Shown here: piece after piece, positions 1 to 8,976 of the stretch
Layout of the letters: every line of letters starts with the position of its first letter
Numbering within the stretch: the stretch's first letter is position 1
Assembly: GCA_011050085.1 (NCBI GenBank)
Contig: DRGL01000051.1
Span: 102,547 to 166,546, forward strand
Direction: 5' to 3'
DNA: 64,000 bases
DNA from: Pricia antarctica
GTDB lineage: Bacteria; Bacteroidota; Bacteroidia; Flavobacteriales; Flavobacteriaceae
The notes under the pieces: model-generated
Databases searched by the model: none
What the model saw: the letters and a program-made list of their open reading frames with translations, nothing else
What the model was told of the DNA's origin: nothing
Made by a program: the position numbers and the translations under genes

Positions 1-647
1 CTATTGGTAAAACTTTTGCCCTAAAAAGTATTTTAGCGATTGCAACCCTTGCCATCGTTGTACACTTTGTTCCCTACCCCATTATTACGGATGATAAGCT
101 TTTGATAGCGGTATTCGGAGGATTCTTTTTAGGTCTGGGTATAGGTATGGCTATGCGTGGTGGTAGCGTTATCGACGGAACCGAGGTACTGGCCATCTAT
201 CTTAGCCGTAAATGGCATTTGACCATCGGTGACGTTTTGTTACTAATCAATATCTTAATATTCTCGGCTGGCGCGTATCTATTATCCATCGAAGTGGCTC
301 TATATGCGATTCTAACCTATCTGGTAGCCGCCAAGACGGTCAACTATGTGGTAGATGGGGTGGAAGAATACATAGGAGTGACGATTATTTCACCGAAAAA
401 TGAAGAAATACGGGTGATGCTCACCACAAAAATGGAAAGGGCCTGTACCATTTACCAAGGTAAACAGGGGTATAGTCCCCATGGTGGTCAGCGTCAAGAC
501 ACGGTAATTATCTATACGGTTTTGACCCGTTTGGAATTGGCCAAACTTAGTACTGAAATCGATAAGATTGATAAAAACGCTTTTATTGTGATGGGAGTTG
601 TCAAGGATATCATTGGCGGGATGATAAAGAAAAAACCGATGAAATGA
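1..647 (+). CDS. YitT family membrane protein, 3' part
   Basis: The reading frame is open from position 3 of the window, so the start lies upstream; the TTG at 102 is only an internal codon. The visible part has several hydrophobic segments, including the glycine-rich stretch GGFFLGLGIGMAMRGGS typical of the YitT_membrane (DUF161) domain, followed by a soluble C-terminal DUF2179 domain (about the last 90 residues, beginning near VTIISPKNEEIR). The family consists of inner-membrane proteins of unknown transport role, with DUF2179 resembling a PII-like ligand fold. The following gene is convergent, so it is not in an operon with it. Family call is secure; function is not known. Confidence 0.85.
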   Translation, partial: IGKTFALKSILAIATLAIVVHFVPYPIITDDKLLIAVFGGFFLGLGIGMAMRGGSVIDGTEVLAIYLSRKWHLTIGDVLLLINILIFSAGAYLLSIEVALYAILTYLVAAKTVNYVVDGVEEYIGVTIISPKNEEIRVMLTTKMERACTIYQGKQGYSPHGGQRQDTVIIYTVLTRLELAKLSTEIDKIDKNAFIVMGVVKDIIGGMIKKKPMK

Positions 648-990
648 CATACGGCAATGCCTATTAATCCCATTTTCTTAATTCGACAGGTCAAATAGAG
701 AAATAAACCCTTCACAAAATCATGAAAATACTAATGATGGCATTTTAAAATTTGCAAGTCGAACTAGCGATTTGAACATATAAGAAGTTGCATATGCTTC
801 CATTCAAAGTCCAATGACCTCCACAATATAAATCAATAGACACAAATTGTGGATAAGGCTTTACTTTTAAAACTAATGTCTTTGTACAGGCAACCCTGTT
901 TTTTCTCTACCCTGCGGTAAACGCCTAATCATTTCGGTAATCAGAGATAAGGGCGATTTTTCGCAAAATAGAGAAATAAACTTATGTTTT
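648..990. other. 343-bp gap between convergent genes
   Basis: No reading frame or RNA gene is recognisable here. The gap lies between the ends of two convergent genes, where no promoter is expected. The only structure seen is a 16-bp direct repeat near both ends of the gap, listed separately. Confidence 0.6.
693..981. repeat. 16-bp direct repeat pair
   Basis: The sequence AAATAGAGAAATAAAC occurs exactly at 693-708 and again at 966-981, 273 bp apart, in the gap between the YitT and aldo/keto reductase genes. No terminal inverted repeats or coding remnant were recognised between the copies. It could be a small duplication scar or the footprint of an element; I cannot tell which. Confidence 0.6.
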
Positions 991-1962
991 CTACTGTGAC
1001 CAAGCCGTTGGTTTTCTATCCCAGCGGTGCTTTTTTAATTCTTCATACAAATCTTCCGAAAGTCCTTTACCATCACTTGTGGCTGTATTGGCCTTGACAT
1101 GATGTGCCTTGCGCATACCGGGAATCATGGTACCTACGGTCTTGTTCATGGCTATAAATCGCAAGGCCATCTCTGCCATGGTCATACCCTCTGGAACTAA
1201 AGACCGAAGTGCATCGGCATGTTCTACACTGGAATTCAAATTTTCAGGTACGAAATAGGTACTCCGCCAATCCCCTTCCGGAAAAGTTGTCTCTTTCGTA
1301 ATTTTTCCGGTCAGCGTACCCTCGTCAAAAGGGACCCTAGCGATTATAGCGATATCCTTTTCTTCGCATAACGGGAATAACTTATCTTCGGGATTTTGAT
1401 CGAAAATATTGTAGATAACTTGCACAGCATCGAGCATTCCCGTCTGCAACGCCTTAATTCCGTTCTCTGGTTCCCAACGGTTTACGCTGATACCCATTGC
1501 TGCGATTTTTCCTGCTTTTTTTAAATCTTCGATTGCCCGTTGCCATTCTTCCCGGTGTGACCACTCATCGTCCCATGTGTGAAACTGCATTAGATCGATG
1601 CGCTCCATCCCTAAATTTTTCAAGGTTTTTTCGGTGTATTCAATGATATGGTTTGTGGGATAAGAATCCTCGAATGCGTATTCGGGTTTTGCTGGCCATT
1701 CGAAATTCTTGGGAGGAATCTTACTGGCCGTATATAATTTTTTACCGGGATGCCGTTGAACGAGTTCGCCCAAAAGTTCTTCACTATGTCCTTCGCCATA
1801 ACCCCAAGCCGTATCAAAAAAATTGACACCTTTCTCCACTGCTAAGTCAAGGGATTTAGCGGACTCTTCATCGTCTGACTGCGTCCAACCTGCCATGCCC
1901 CACATACCGTATCCTACTTCACTTATTTGCCAACCGGTTCGGCCGAATCTTCTATATTGCAT
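991..1962 (-). CDS. Aldo/keto reductase
   Basis: A 323-residue TIM-barrel oxidoreductase of the AKR superfamily that would interconvert aldehydes or ketones and alcohols with NADP(H). The catalytic tetrad is visible: Asp and Tyr in FFDTAWGYGEGHSEE (about residues 49-60), Lys in YTASKIPP, and His in LMQFHTWDDE. There is no signal peptide, so it acts in the cytoplasm. It is the last gene of a seven-gene minus-strand operon with esterases, a Gfo/Idh/MocA oxidoreductase and a DUF1080 protein, which suggests a role in reducing a keto or aldehyde sugar made by the upstream enzymes. The substrate is inferred from context only. Confidence 0.9.
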   Translation of the reverse strand: MQYRRFGRTGWQISEVGYGMWGMAGWTQSDDEESAKSLDLAVEKGVNFFDTAWGYGEGHSEELLGELVQRHPGKKLYTASKIPPKNFEWPAKPEYAFEDSYPTNHIIEYTEKTLKNLGMERIDLMQFHTWDDEWSHREEWQRAIEDLKKAGKIAAMGISVNRWEPENGIKALQTGMLDAVQVIYNIFDQNPEDKLFPLCEEKDIAIIARVPFDEGTLTGKITKETTFPEGDWRSTYFVPENLNSSVEHADALRSLVPEGMTMAEMALRFIAMNKTVGTMIPGMRKAHHVKANTATSDGKGLSEDLYEELKKHRWDRKPTAWSQ

Positions 1963-2006
1963 TTGTAGTATTGATTACTGATTATTGATTGCTACCCTTA
2001 GGTAGG

Positions 2007-2867
2007 TTAATTTTGATGAAAAGCGTCCGAAACAAATCCAAGTACGTTAGGAAGCGAAGTACGCCAGTATGACCAACTATGTCGACCATCGCGAACACGG
2101 TATTCATGCGGAATCTCTTTTTTGGTCATGGCGATGTGCACCAAGCTATTGCCCTCATATAAAAAATCGTCATCACCACAATCCATGTACCATCGCACTG
2201 ATTTCACATCCTCGACTGGAACTGATTCAATAAGTTCTAGCGCATTGTGCCTTTTGAAATAGTCTTTCATCTCGGCTTGGGTGTATTTAACGTCGCCTTT
2301 TTCTAAACGTTCCTTCAAATCATCCATCGTCAGTGGACCGACATAGGCACTTAAAGGACAGGCGGAAGAAAAGAGCTCTGGATGATGCAAGGCATACATA
2401 AAAGTACCGCCACCGCCCATAGACAGTCCAGCTACCGCCCTATAACGTTTTTCACTTTTGATGCGATATTTTTTTTCAACGGTAGGCATGAGTTCCTCAA
2501 AAAAGAAATCCTCGTACCGCCATTCGCCGCCCTGATTGAAATAGCCACGCTTACCGCTATCGGCATCTGGCATTACTATAATCATTGGGGTTGCCGTACC
2601 GGCTTTGATGGCATTGTCGGTAATTTGCAACACCTCGCCAAACTGCACCCATCCCGTATGGTCATCGCCCGCTCCGTGCAATAAATATAACACGGGATAG
2701 CTTCGTTCCGAAGATTCGTAGTCCGGCGGCAAGTAAACGGCATACTTGCGTTCACCACCCAAAATTTCACTTGTCAGGGTCAAGTTATCGAATACTTTAC
2801 CCGTTTGCGATAGAGCGGAAGGTATCGTACACAGAAATGCGCACAATAGCATTATAAATGATTTCAT
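2007..2867 (-). CDS. Secreted esterase, CE1/esterase D-like alpha/beta hydrolase
   Basis: A 286-residue protein beginning with a Sec signal peptide (MKSFIMLLCAFLCTIPSALS, cleavage before QTGK). The body is an esterase-D/CE1-type alpha/beta hydrolase: oxyanion-side motif PVLYLLHGAGDDHTGW, nucleophile elbow GLSMGGGG (Ser near residue 149), acid region WYMDCGDDDF and catalytic His in DGRHSWSYWRTSLP. Relatives include acetyl-xylan and feruloyl esterases. It should act in the periplasm or outside the cell, removing acyl groups from a carbohydrate. It lies 44 bp upstream of the aldo/keto reductase in the same operon. Exact substrate is unknown. Confidence 0.88.
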   Translation of the reverse strand: MKSFIMLLCAFLCTIPSALSQTGKVFDNLTLTSEILGGERKYAVYLPPDYESSERSYPVLYLLHGAGDDHTGWVQFGEVLQITDNAIKAGTATPMIIVMPDADSGKRGYFNQGGEWRYEDFFFEELMPTVEKKYRIKSEKRYRAVAGLSMGGGGTFMYALHHPELFSSACPLSAYVGPLTMDDLKERLEKGDVKYTQAEMKDYFKRHNALELIESVPVEDVKSVRWYMDCGDDDFLYEGNSLVHIAMTKKEIPHEYRVRDGRHSWSYWRTSLPNVLGFVSDAFHQN

Positions 2868-2941
2868 ACTAGTAGCTATTGTTTTTGAATGATGTTAAGT
2901 TCATTAATGATTCCTAACATTTGTACCCTTATCGCGATTAT

Positions 2942-4366
2942 TTAAAACTCCCGATAATCAGCGTTCAAATATTGATTGGCCTCTTCCTCCTCGAATTTCG
3001 CCGTTTCGGCATCCCAATGTAATGTCGTGTTTGGAAAACGTCCGGCAATAGTTCCTAGGAGAATGGTTTCCGTCAGTTTGGCCGCATACGAAAATGGGGC
3101 CGAAGTTTCTGCTTTTCCAAGGCAGGCATCAACAAACTGATGGTAGTGTTTAGGACCCTCGGATTCATAGTTGCGAATAATTTCACCCAAATTATTGGCT
3201 TTTGAAACTTCGTCTATTTCCTTTGAAATATCTACATATTTCCCCTTTACGATTTTCTGGGGCAACTGCATAAAATGGGGTAATAACAAGCGCCCTTTTT
3301 TACCTATAAACATCGCTCCTTGATCTGGAAGTTGACCTTCCGCAGCGGTCTTGGCGTCTAAAGACATTTTTTCTTCTACGCTTTGCTCCTTCCCTTCATT
3401 TTTACCTGTACTTGCCGTTCCTCCAGGTAATTCCAAGTCCTCGTGTGCCGGTGGCATTCCGGGACCATCATACCACACCCACTTTAAGCTTTTTGCAGTG
3501 TAAGGTGTCTCTGGAAATTCATAGGTAACCGTATTGTTTTCGGGATATCCAAAGCCGTTCGGTTCACGGCATTCGTTTTTAACGGTCAAGGGCACGTCCA
3601 ATTCAAGGGCGTTATATGGGGTGTCAAAAATATGAACGCCCATGTCACCGAGGGTACCACAACCGTAATCCAAAAGCTTACGCCAGTTACCGGGATGATA
3701 AAATCCTTCTTTGTAAGGACGTTGTTTTGAAGTACCCAACCAAAGGTTCCAATCCAATTGGTCCGGAATAGGATCCTCTCCAGTAGGTTCGGGACCGTTG
3801 TAACCCCAAGATTTTGGTGACCAGGCCCTCACTGTATGTACCTTGCCAATAATGCCCGACTGAATCAATAAGGTAGCCAATTTGTAGTCATAAAAGGAGT
3901 GCACTTGTATACCCATTTGGGTTACCAAATTCTTTTCTTTGGCCATTTTCATCATATTACGGGATTCTTCCACATAATGGGTCAAAGGCTTTTGACAATA
4001 AACTGGTTTATTCTTTGTCATAGCTAATAAAGAAGCTGGGGCATGGGTATGATCTGGAGTCGAAACAATGACTGCATCTATCTCATCGCCCATTTCATCA
4101 AGCATGGCACGATAGTCAAAAAATACCCTAGCATTCGGATGTAACTTATGCGCTTTGGCGAGATTTAACGAATCGACATCGCACAAAGCCACTACATCAA
4201 CAGATTTATGGGACGAAATAGCTTTTAAATCTTCACCACCCATATTGCCAACACCTATATGTGCGGTTCGGAGACGTTTGTCTTGTGAAAAAGCCCAGAC
4301 CCCTGATGGTAGGAGGGCAAAAGATGATGCGGCGGCCGCACTTTTAAGAAATTCCCTTTTATTCAT
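2942..4366 (-). CDS. Exported Gfo/Idh/MocA-family oxidoreductase
   Basis: A 474-residue NAD(P)-dependent sugar oxidoreductase. The N-terminus NKREFLKSAAAASSFALLP looks like a Tat-type signal with KR in place of RR, so export with bound cofactor is likely. A Rossmann motif AHIGVGNMGGEDL follows, then the family's catalytic loop in the variant CQKPLTHYV (consensus EKP). The C-terminal half has the usual Gfo/Idh alpha/beta domain including WRKLLDYGCGTLGDMGVHIFD. Related secreted enzymes oxidise glycosides at C3. The gene immediately upstream encodes a DUF1080 protein, the expected partner for processing 3-keto glycosides. Family is secure; the C3-dehydrogenase role is inference. Confidence 0.9.
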   Translation of the reverse strand: MNKREFLKSAAAASSFALLPSGVWAFSQDKRLRTAHIGVGNMGGEDLKAISSHKSVDVVALCDVDSLNLAKAHKLHPNARVFFDYRAMLDEMGDEIDAVIVSTPDHTHAPASLLAMTKNKPVYCQKPLTHYVEESRNMMKMAKEKNLVTQMGIQVHSFYDYKLATLLIQSGIIGKVHTVRAWSPKSWGYNGPEPTGEDPIPDQLDWNLWLGTSKQRPYKEGFYHPGNWRKLLDYGCGTLGDMGVHIFDTPYNALELDVPLTVKNECREPNGFGYPENNTVTYEFPETPYTAKSLKWVWYDGPGMPPAHEDLELPGGTASTGKNEGKEQSVEEKMSLDAKTAAEGQLPDQGAMFIGKKGRLLLPHFMQLPQKIVKGKYVDISKEIDEVSKANNLGEIIRNYESEGPKHYHQFVDACLGKAETSAPFSYAAKLTETILLGTIAGRFPNTTLHWDAETAKFEEEEANQYLNADYREF

Positions 4367-4532
4367 TTTATTTGATTTGCGTTAAAGTGTACGTCTACAA
4401 TATAAAGTAAAATATCAGCTTGATTGAAATGACAGGTAAGTAACTAATGCCCAGAAACCAGATTCGGTAATGTTGAAATCTGGATAGCTTCTAATTTATT
4501 TTCAAGCCACATCTTAAGTTGGCCTATCTATA

Positions 4533-5294
4533 TCAAAGTTTTCTAATCTTAATGTTTTTCAGCCAAAGTGGACTATCGTGATCCTGAAACCCGATGTAAC
4601 CTGATTTAAAAGTTCCGTATTTCGGGGAATCTTTCCATTTGCCATCACTCTTTCTTTTTTCCCAATCTTCAGACCAAGGAACGAAAGATAATATCTTTTT
4701 TCCGTTAAGCCAATGTTCTACATTTTCTGGAGTAAAAATAACCCGTGAGGTATTCCATTCCCCCGCTGGTTTGGCAATTTTTTGTTTAGGATCCGGAATG
4801 TACATGGCGTAATCGGCACCCGTTTTTTGCCACTCCTCAAGTATTGCATCATTAATTTCTTCCCACTTAAAATCGTCAAGCATTTGGTATTCTGGGGAAA
4901 CCTCTGGAATACTCCAGTCACCTTCTTGAATATGATAAAGCATCCCACTATTACCTCCTTCAGGAATTTTCCATTCCCAGGCCAACTCGAAATTATCGTA
5001 TTCCTCAGCGGCGTAGATTATATCATTACCGCCTTTGCGATTTTCTTCTGTGCGTTTTTCGGTATCGAATGTAAGGGTACTATCTTCGATGACCCACTGT
5101 GGAGGCAAATCTTCTGCGTTGTAAGCACGCCAGCCTTCGGTAGTCGAACCATCAAATAGATATACCCAGTCGTTAGTTTTTGAAGTCGTTTCAGTTTCCT
5201 CAATAGCGGTTTCACTTTTGACCTCTTTTTTTTCTGTTTTGCAGGAGTTCAGCATTAAAAAGGTCGATATTATAAGTATAAAATGGGTTTTCAT
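4533..5294 (-). CDS. DUF1080 lipoprotein (3-keto-glycoside hydrolase/lyase type)
   Basis: A 253-residue lipoprotein: hydrophobic leader and lipobox LMLNSC, then a Glu/Thr-rich linker. Residues about 42-253 form one DUF1080 domain (3-keto-disaccharide hydrolase family, concanavalin-like fold), with the typical opening WVYLFDGSTTEGWRAYN and conserved FELAWEWKIPEGGNSGMLYH, PEYQMLDD and closing GYIGFQDHDSPLWLKNIKI. Members of the family cleave glycosides after oxidation to the 3-keto form. Its ATG overlaps the TAA of the small upstream membrane protein gene (TAATG), so the two are probably translationally coupled. It is one of the two central genes of the putative keto-glycoside operon. Confidence 0.9.
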   Translation of the reverse strand: MKTHFILIISTFLMLNSCKTEKKEVKSETAIEETETTSKTNDWVYLFDGSTTEGWRAYNAEDLPPQWVIEDSTLTFDTEKRTEENRKGGNDIIYAAEEYDNFELAWEWKIPEGGNSGMLYHIQEGDWSIPEVSPEYQMLDDFKWEEINDAILEEWQKTGADYAMYIPDPKQKIAKPAGEWNTSRVIFTPENVEHWLNGKKILSFVPWSEDWEKRKSDGKWKDSPKYGTFKSGYIGFQDHDSPLWLKNIKIRKL

Positions 5295-5728
5295 TATTTT
5301 ATTTTTATGCTATGGTCGATAATTTCGTTAATTTCTTTTCGTTTAGTGTTCATTCCGATAATCAAAACTATTAAAACAATGGCAATGATAATCAATACAA
5401 GATTTATTTTTATAATATCCTCAAAATAATACAGGCCGACCAGTAAGACCGTAAGTCTAGATATAAAAGAAATAGCTAGCAGATAGTTTAAATTTGCGGC
5501 AAAGGATATAGCTATTTGGTTATTGGTCAAATGGACTAGTTTAACTTTTCCCTCACGAAAAACTTTAAGTGCATCTAATTTATTTTGACCGGAATGTGTT
5601 TTAAATGGAATCGGTATTTTAAGCATAAATCCATTTTTCCAAAGCTTAACCTTAAACCCTTTTTTTCGGCATTCATTGGCTAAACGGTTCACCAAAAGCT
5701 TAGCTTCCGAAGTGAAGTCGTTTTGCAT
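5294..5728 (-). CDS. Small membrane protein of unknown function
   Basis: I do not recognise this 144-residue protein. Its first 75 or so residues are soluble and basic (RLANECRKKGFKVKLWKNG), with no signal peptide. Two hydrophobic segments follow at about residues 78-100 and 108-126, and the tail is charged (MNTKRKEINEIIDHS). Its stop codon overlaps the start of the DUF1080 gene by one base (TAATG), which implies coupled expression. Placement inside the glycoside operon hints at an accessory role at the inner membrane, but nothing in the sequence defines it. Confidence 0.7.
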   Translation of the reverse strand: MQNDFTSEAKLLVNRLANECRKKGFKVKLWKNGFMLKIPIPFKTHSGQNKLDALKVFREGKVKLVHLTNNQIAISFAANLNYLLAISFISRLTVLLVGLYYFEDIIKINLVLIIIAIVLIVLIIGMNTKRKEINEIIDHSIKIK

Positions 5729-5851
5729 TTTTCATTTATTACTTTGTGTAAAAGACAATTCAAATAGGACTTTTTCTAGTCACCAATTTCTCTTCATCCA
5801 ATTTCAATTCCGAAGGATGATACTAATTAGCACACGTCTTTAATAATACCA

Positions 5852-7579
5852 TCATTCATACCGCCAACTCGTCAAATCTGCACCCTCGGGCGCGCTATCG
5901 GCTATCCGCTTCATAATTTTGGGAACGTACATCGTATTGTAGCGTAGCCTTGTGATGGCATTGGGCTGGTCAGGGTCACCGTTCCAGCAATGTTCGGCAC
6001 GGTCACCATATAAAACCTCACCTTCATAATAGGGTTCGGTAGTGCTTTCGAGAAAGTCTTCCATCAAGTACACGGCGTTGTTCAAATAATAATTGTCCAT
6101 ATCACCACAATAGATATGTATTTTACCTTTCAGGTTATCGCCTAACTTGGCCCAATCCCGCTCAAGAATATACCGAAGATCATAGTTCTCTTGCCAATAT
6201 TGAGCCACGTTCTGGTCGATATCGCCAGTCATCTTATCCCAAAGCCGTACTGGATAGCCATCCTGACCCTGTGGGGAATAGGTTGCTTCCCAGATATCCC
6301 ATTGCTGGCCAGATCGACTTTTATCGCCTAGTACCAGTTCTAAATGATTGCCCTGACGTAATGTCGATTGTATTTGACCCAAATAATTACGATGGCTTGG
6401 CACCTCCAGCTTCTTATGCTCGCTTTTATAGAAATAGGCATTTTTATCGGAATAGATATCGGTCAGGCAGTAGGCCCTGAAATCTATAGGATCTGGGCAT
6501 GCCGCAAAACAGCCGTTATATTCCTCAGGATATTTTACTTGAACCGCCAAGGATTCCCATCCTCCCGTGGAACCGCCGTATAGAAAGCGGGACCAACCTT
6601 CCCCAAGACCCCTGAATTCCTTTTCAATGTATGGAATTAACTCATACGTAATTGCATCACCCCAAGGCCCTTGACTTGCAGAATTCACCGCATAGGAATC
6701 ATCGTAATATGGGCTAGGATGCTGAATCTCGATAATCAACATTCTGGGAAAATCAGGTTCGTTCCAACGTTTGTAAAAATCAAAAGCTTCTTGTTGTTCG
6801 ATGATATTATAGCCTTCTAAATCAAAACGTTTCGAATATTCCGGTTTCATATTCGGATCTGGTGGTGTAGTTCTGAAGCCACCGAAATCGGAAGGGAAAT
6901 GACCTTGAAAAACCATCAATGGATATTTAGCTTCAGGATGCTCTTTAAATCCTTTTGGCAACAATACGTGGGCTCCCAAATACATATCCCTACCCCAAAA
7001 TTCGGATAGCTTTTCAGATTTTATTTTGATATGTTTTATCCATTCCGTGTCTTCCGGTTCCTCTATTGGGGGAATAATTTTGTCCATTACTACCGTTACA
7101 TTTTCGATTCCGTTTTCTGTAACCGAAATCTTGAAAGGCGTACTGTACAGATTTCCTGGCGATGTATTCCATTGCTGCCCTTCACCATTATCCATCGGAA
7201 GTTTTACGGTATGCCCTGTTGATAGGTCAAAAGTTTCATACACATGAAGCAGCGCTTGTACGGTATAAACTCCTAGGGGTATATCGGATAAACTGGCATA
7301 GGGGTAGCCGAAAACGCTTGCGTCAAAGGTCTTAGTAGTACCAGAAGCCATTTCTTCAACGTTCATTCCAAAAATAAGTTGGGTATCAAGGCCATCGCTG
7401 ATTTGGAAACGCGGTTCTTTTTCATCATCGGTGGAAAGGATCAAGAGTAGACGACCATTCATTTTCTCAGTACTGGTGGCTTCCGAAAAAAATACTTTTA
7501 TAGCGAATTCCGGGGTGTTTTGCCCTAGTAGCATCCCACTACAGAAAAATAGGATAAAGCCATACATTTGATTTGACAT
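5852..7579 (-). CDS. Secreted alpha/beta hydrolase, esterase-like
   Basis: The start is set at the ATG at 7579, because it directly precedes a signal peptide (MSNQMYGFILFFCSGMLLGQ); an ATG 36 bp upstream would add residues unlike a leader. The mature protein of about 555 residues has an N-terminal beta-rich region (about residues 20-180) and a C-terminal esterase-type alpha/beta hydrolase domain with YPLMVFQGHFP, the nucleophile elbow FLYGGSTGGWESLA and a likely catalytic His in DRAEHCWNGDPD. It probably hydrolyses an ester outside the cytoplasm. It follows the MFS gene in the operon by 75 bp. The substrate is not evident. Confidence 0.85.
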   Translation of the reverse strand: MSNQMYGFILFFCSGMLLGQNTPEFAIKVFFSEATSTEKMNGRLLLILSTDDEKEPRFQISDGLDTQLIFGMNVEEMASGTTKTFDASVFGYPYASLSDIPLGVYTVQALLHVYETFDLSTGHTVKLPMDNGEGQQWNTSPGNLYSTPFKISVTENGIENVTVVMDKIIPPIEEPEDTEWIKHIKIKSEKLSEFWGRDMYLGAHVLLPKGFKEHPEAKYPLMVFQGHFPSDFGGFRTTPPDPNMKPEYSKRFDLEGYNIIEQQEAFDFYKRWNEPDFPRMLIIEIQHPSPYYDDSYAVNSASQGPWGDAITYELIPYIEKEFRGLGEGWSRFLYGGSTGGWESLAVQVKYPEEYNGCFAACPDPIDFRAYCLTDIYSDKNAYFYKSEHKKLEVPSHRNYLGQIQSTLRQGNHLELVLGDKSRSGQQWDIWEATYSPQGQDGYPVRLWDKMTGDIDQNVAQYWQENYDLRYILERDWAKLGDNLKGKIHIYCGDMDNYYLNNAVYLMEDFLESTTEPYYEGEVLYGDRAEHCWNGDPDQPNAITRLRYNTMYVPKIMKRIADSAPEGADLTSWRYE

Positions 7580-7654
7580 GGTTCGATTGTTTGATGAAAA
7601 GGTAGGGATTTCCATTCAATTGACAAACGGCAGACTTGTGGGTACTTTAAACTC

Positions 7655-8959
7655 TTATTGGGGATTGTTGGCCCGAACTGATGCCGCAGCCAAAAATGCT
7701 AAAAAAAGAAGTCCAAGGTAACCGAGCAAACGATATGAGCCGAACGTTGAAAAGCAAAAACTAAATATTGGTGGTGCGAGTGCACTGGCCAAAATTAAAA
7801 AAGACATGACCTTTCCCGTTATTGCACCCAAATGACTGCGACCGAAAAAACGGGGCCAAACGATAGCGTTGAGAACCGCGAAAAATCCGCTCATGATACC
7901 GAACCCCCCTACCAAAAATGGAACGCCTATCGAAGACGATAGAAATAAAAACCCAACGGAACAGAGTATGCCCCCTAAAATCATAAGGTATAGAAACAGT
8001 TTGAGGTTCAGGTAGTCACTTAAATAATTAAAAATTAGCGAGATACTGACCGCTACCACAGAAGTCGGTAGAAAAATCGCAATCGCATCTGCCTTGGGAA
8101 ATCCTTCACTGGCGAAAACGGACACCACATGAAAGGTGAGTCCCGTGATAAAAAAACTATTAAATGCCAAAATGAGCCCGTACATCCAAAAGGCTCTAGT
8201 ACGCTTGGCCTCATCCAAGGTATATTGTTTTGCTAATGGCACGGGGTTGACTTTGCACTCAGTCTCGAGCGTGGCACCGTCAGGAAGTAGGCCGTGATCT
8301 TCAGGGCTGTTCTTATAAAATTGCAAGATAAAGAAACTGACCACCAGAAGTCCGCCTGCAAGTATTTGCCAGGCACCTTGCCAACTGTAACCTTCAATCA
8401 ATGCATTAACCCATAATGGGGAAGATGAAAAACCAAAAGATATTGCTACACTGCTAATAGCATTCACCTTACCGCGGTTTTTATCGAACCATATCATAAT
8501 GACGTTTCGGGAGGCCATTGTCAAAACGCCCTGACCTGAAAAACGCAACATGAAAAATAGCACCGTCATAATGCTAAAAGGTATTAGCCACGAGCTGGAG
8601 TCAAACATTTGTTTGACAAAATCACTCATGTAAACCGACCAGGAGCATAACATCAATGAAGCTGCCAAAACAAGCGCGGCAAAAAACGCGACATAGCGTG
8701 CGCCATAGGTATCGAACCAAACACCTGCCTTACCGATAATCAAAGAACTGCAGATGGTACCGATCATATAGGCGTTGCTGAACTGGTTACGCGAAAGGCC
8801 CAAAGCATCCTTTACCGGATCAGTAAAAACGGAAACACCAATAGTTTGACCGGGAATACTACAGTAAATACCTAAGGTGCCGACCGCCAAAATGATGTAG
8901 CCATAAAAAAATGGACTTTTAGCGGGATCGATAAGAGAAAATCGGCTTTTGGCTGACAT
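7655..8959 (-). CDS. MFS transporter
   Basis: A 434-residue major facilitator protein with about 12 hydrophobic segments and the usual loop-2/3 type motif region GKAGVWFDTYGARY. It resembles the oxalate/formate antiporter-like MFS branch, which carries organic acids or sugar acids, but substrate cannot be read from sequence. It is the first gene of the seven-gene minus-strand operon and probably imports the product released by the secreted enzymes. A -7 element and an inverted repeat lie within 50 bp upstream of its ATG. Confidence 0.88.
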   Translation of the reverse strand: MSAKSRFSLIDPAKSPFFYGYIILAVGTLGIYCSIPGQTIGVSVFTDPVKDALGLSRNQFSNAYMIGTICSSLIIGKAGVWFDTYGARYVAFFAALVLAASLMLCSWSVYMSDFVKQMFDSSSWLIPFSIMTVLFFMLRFSGQGVLTMASRNVIMIWFDKNRGKVNAISSVAISFGFSSSPLWVNALIEGYSWQGAWQILAGGLLVVSFFILQFYKNSPEDHGLLPDGATLETECKVNPVPLAKQYTLDEAKRTRAFWMYGLILAFNSFFITGLTFHVVSVFASEGFPKADAIAIFLPTSVVAVSISLIFNYLSDYLNLKLFLYLMILGGILCSVGFLFLSSSIGVPFLVGGFGIMSGFFAVLNAIVWPRFFGRSHLGAITGKVMSFLILASALAPPIFSFCFSTFGSYRLLGYLGLLFLAFLAAASVRANNPQ

Positions 8960-8976
8960 GTGCTTTTTGAAAGCGG

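Noticed and set aside
102..647. YitT protein starting at TTG 102
   Set aside because: The frame is open to the window edge and the upstream residues are membrane-like, so the gene begins outside the window.
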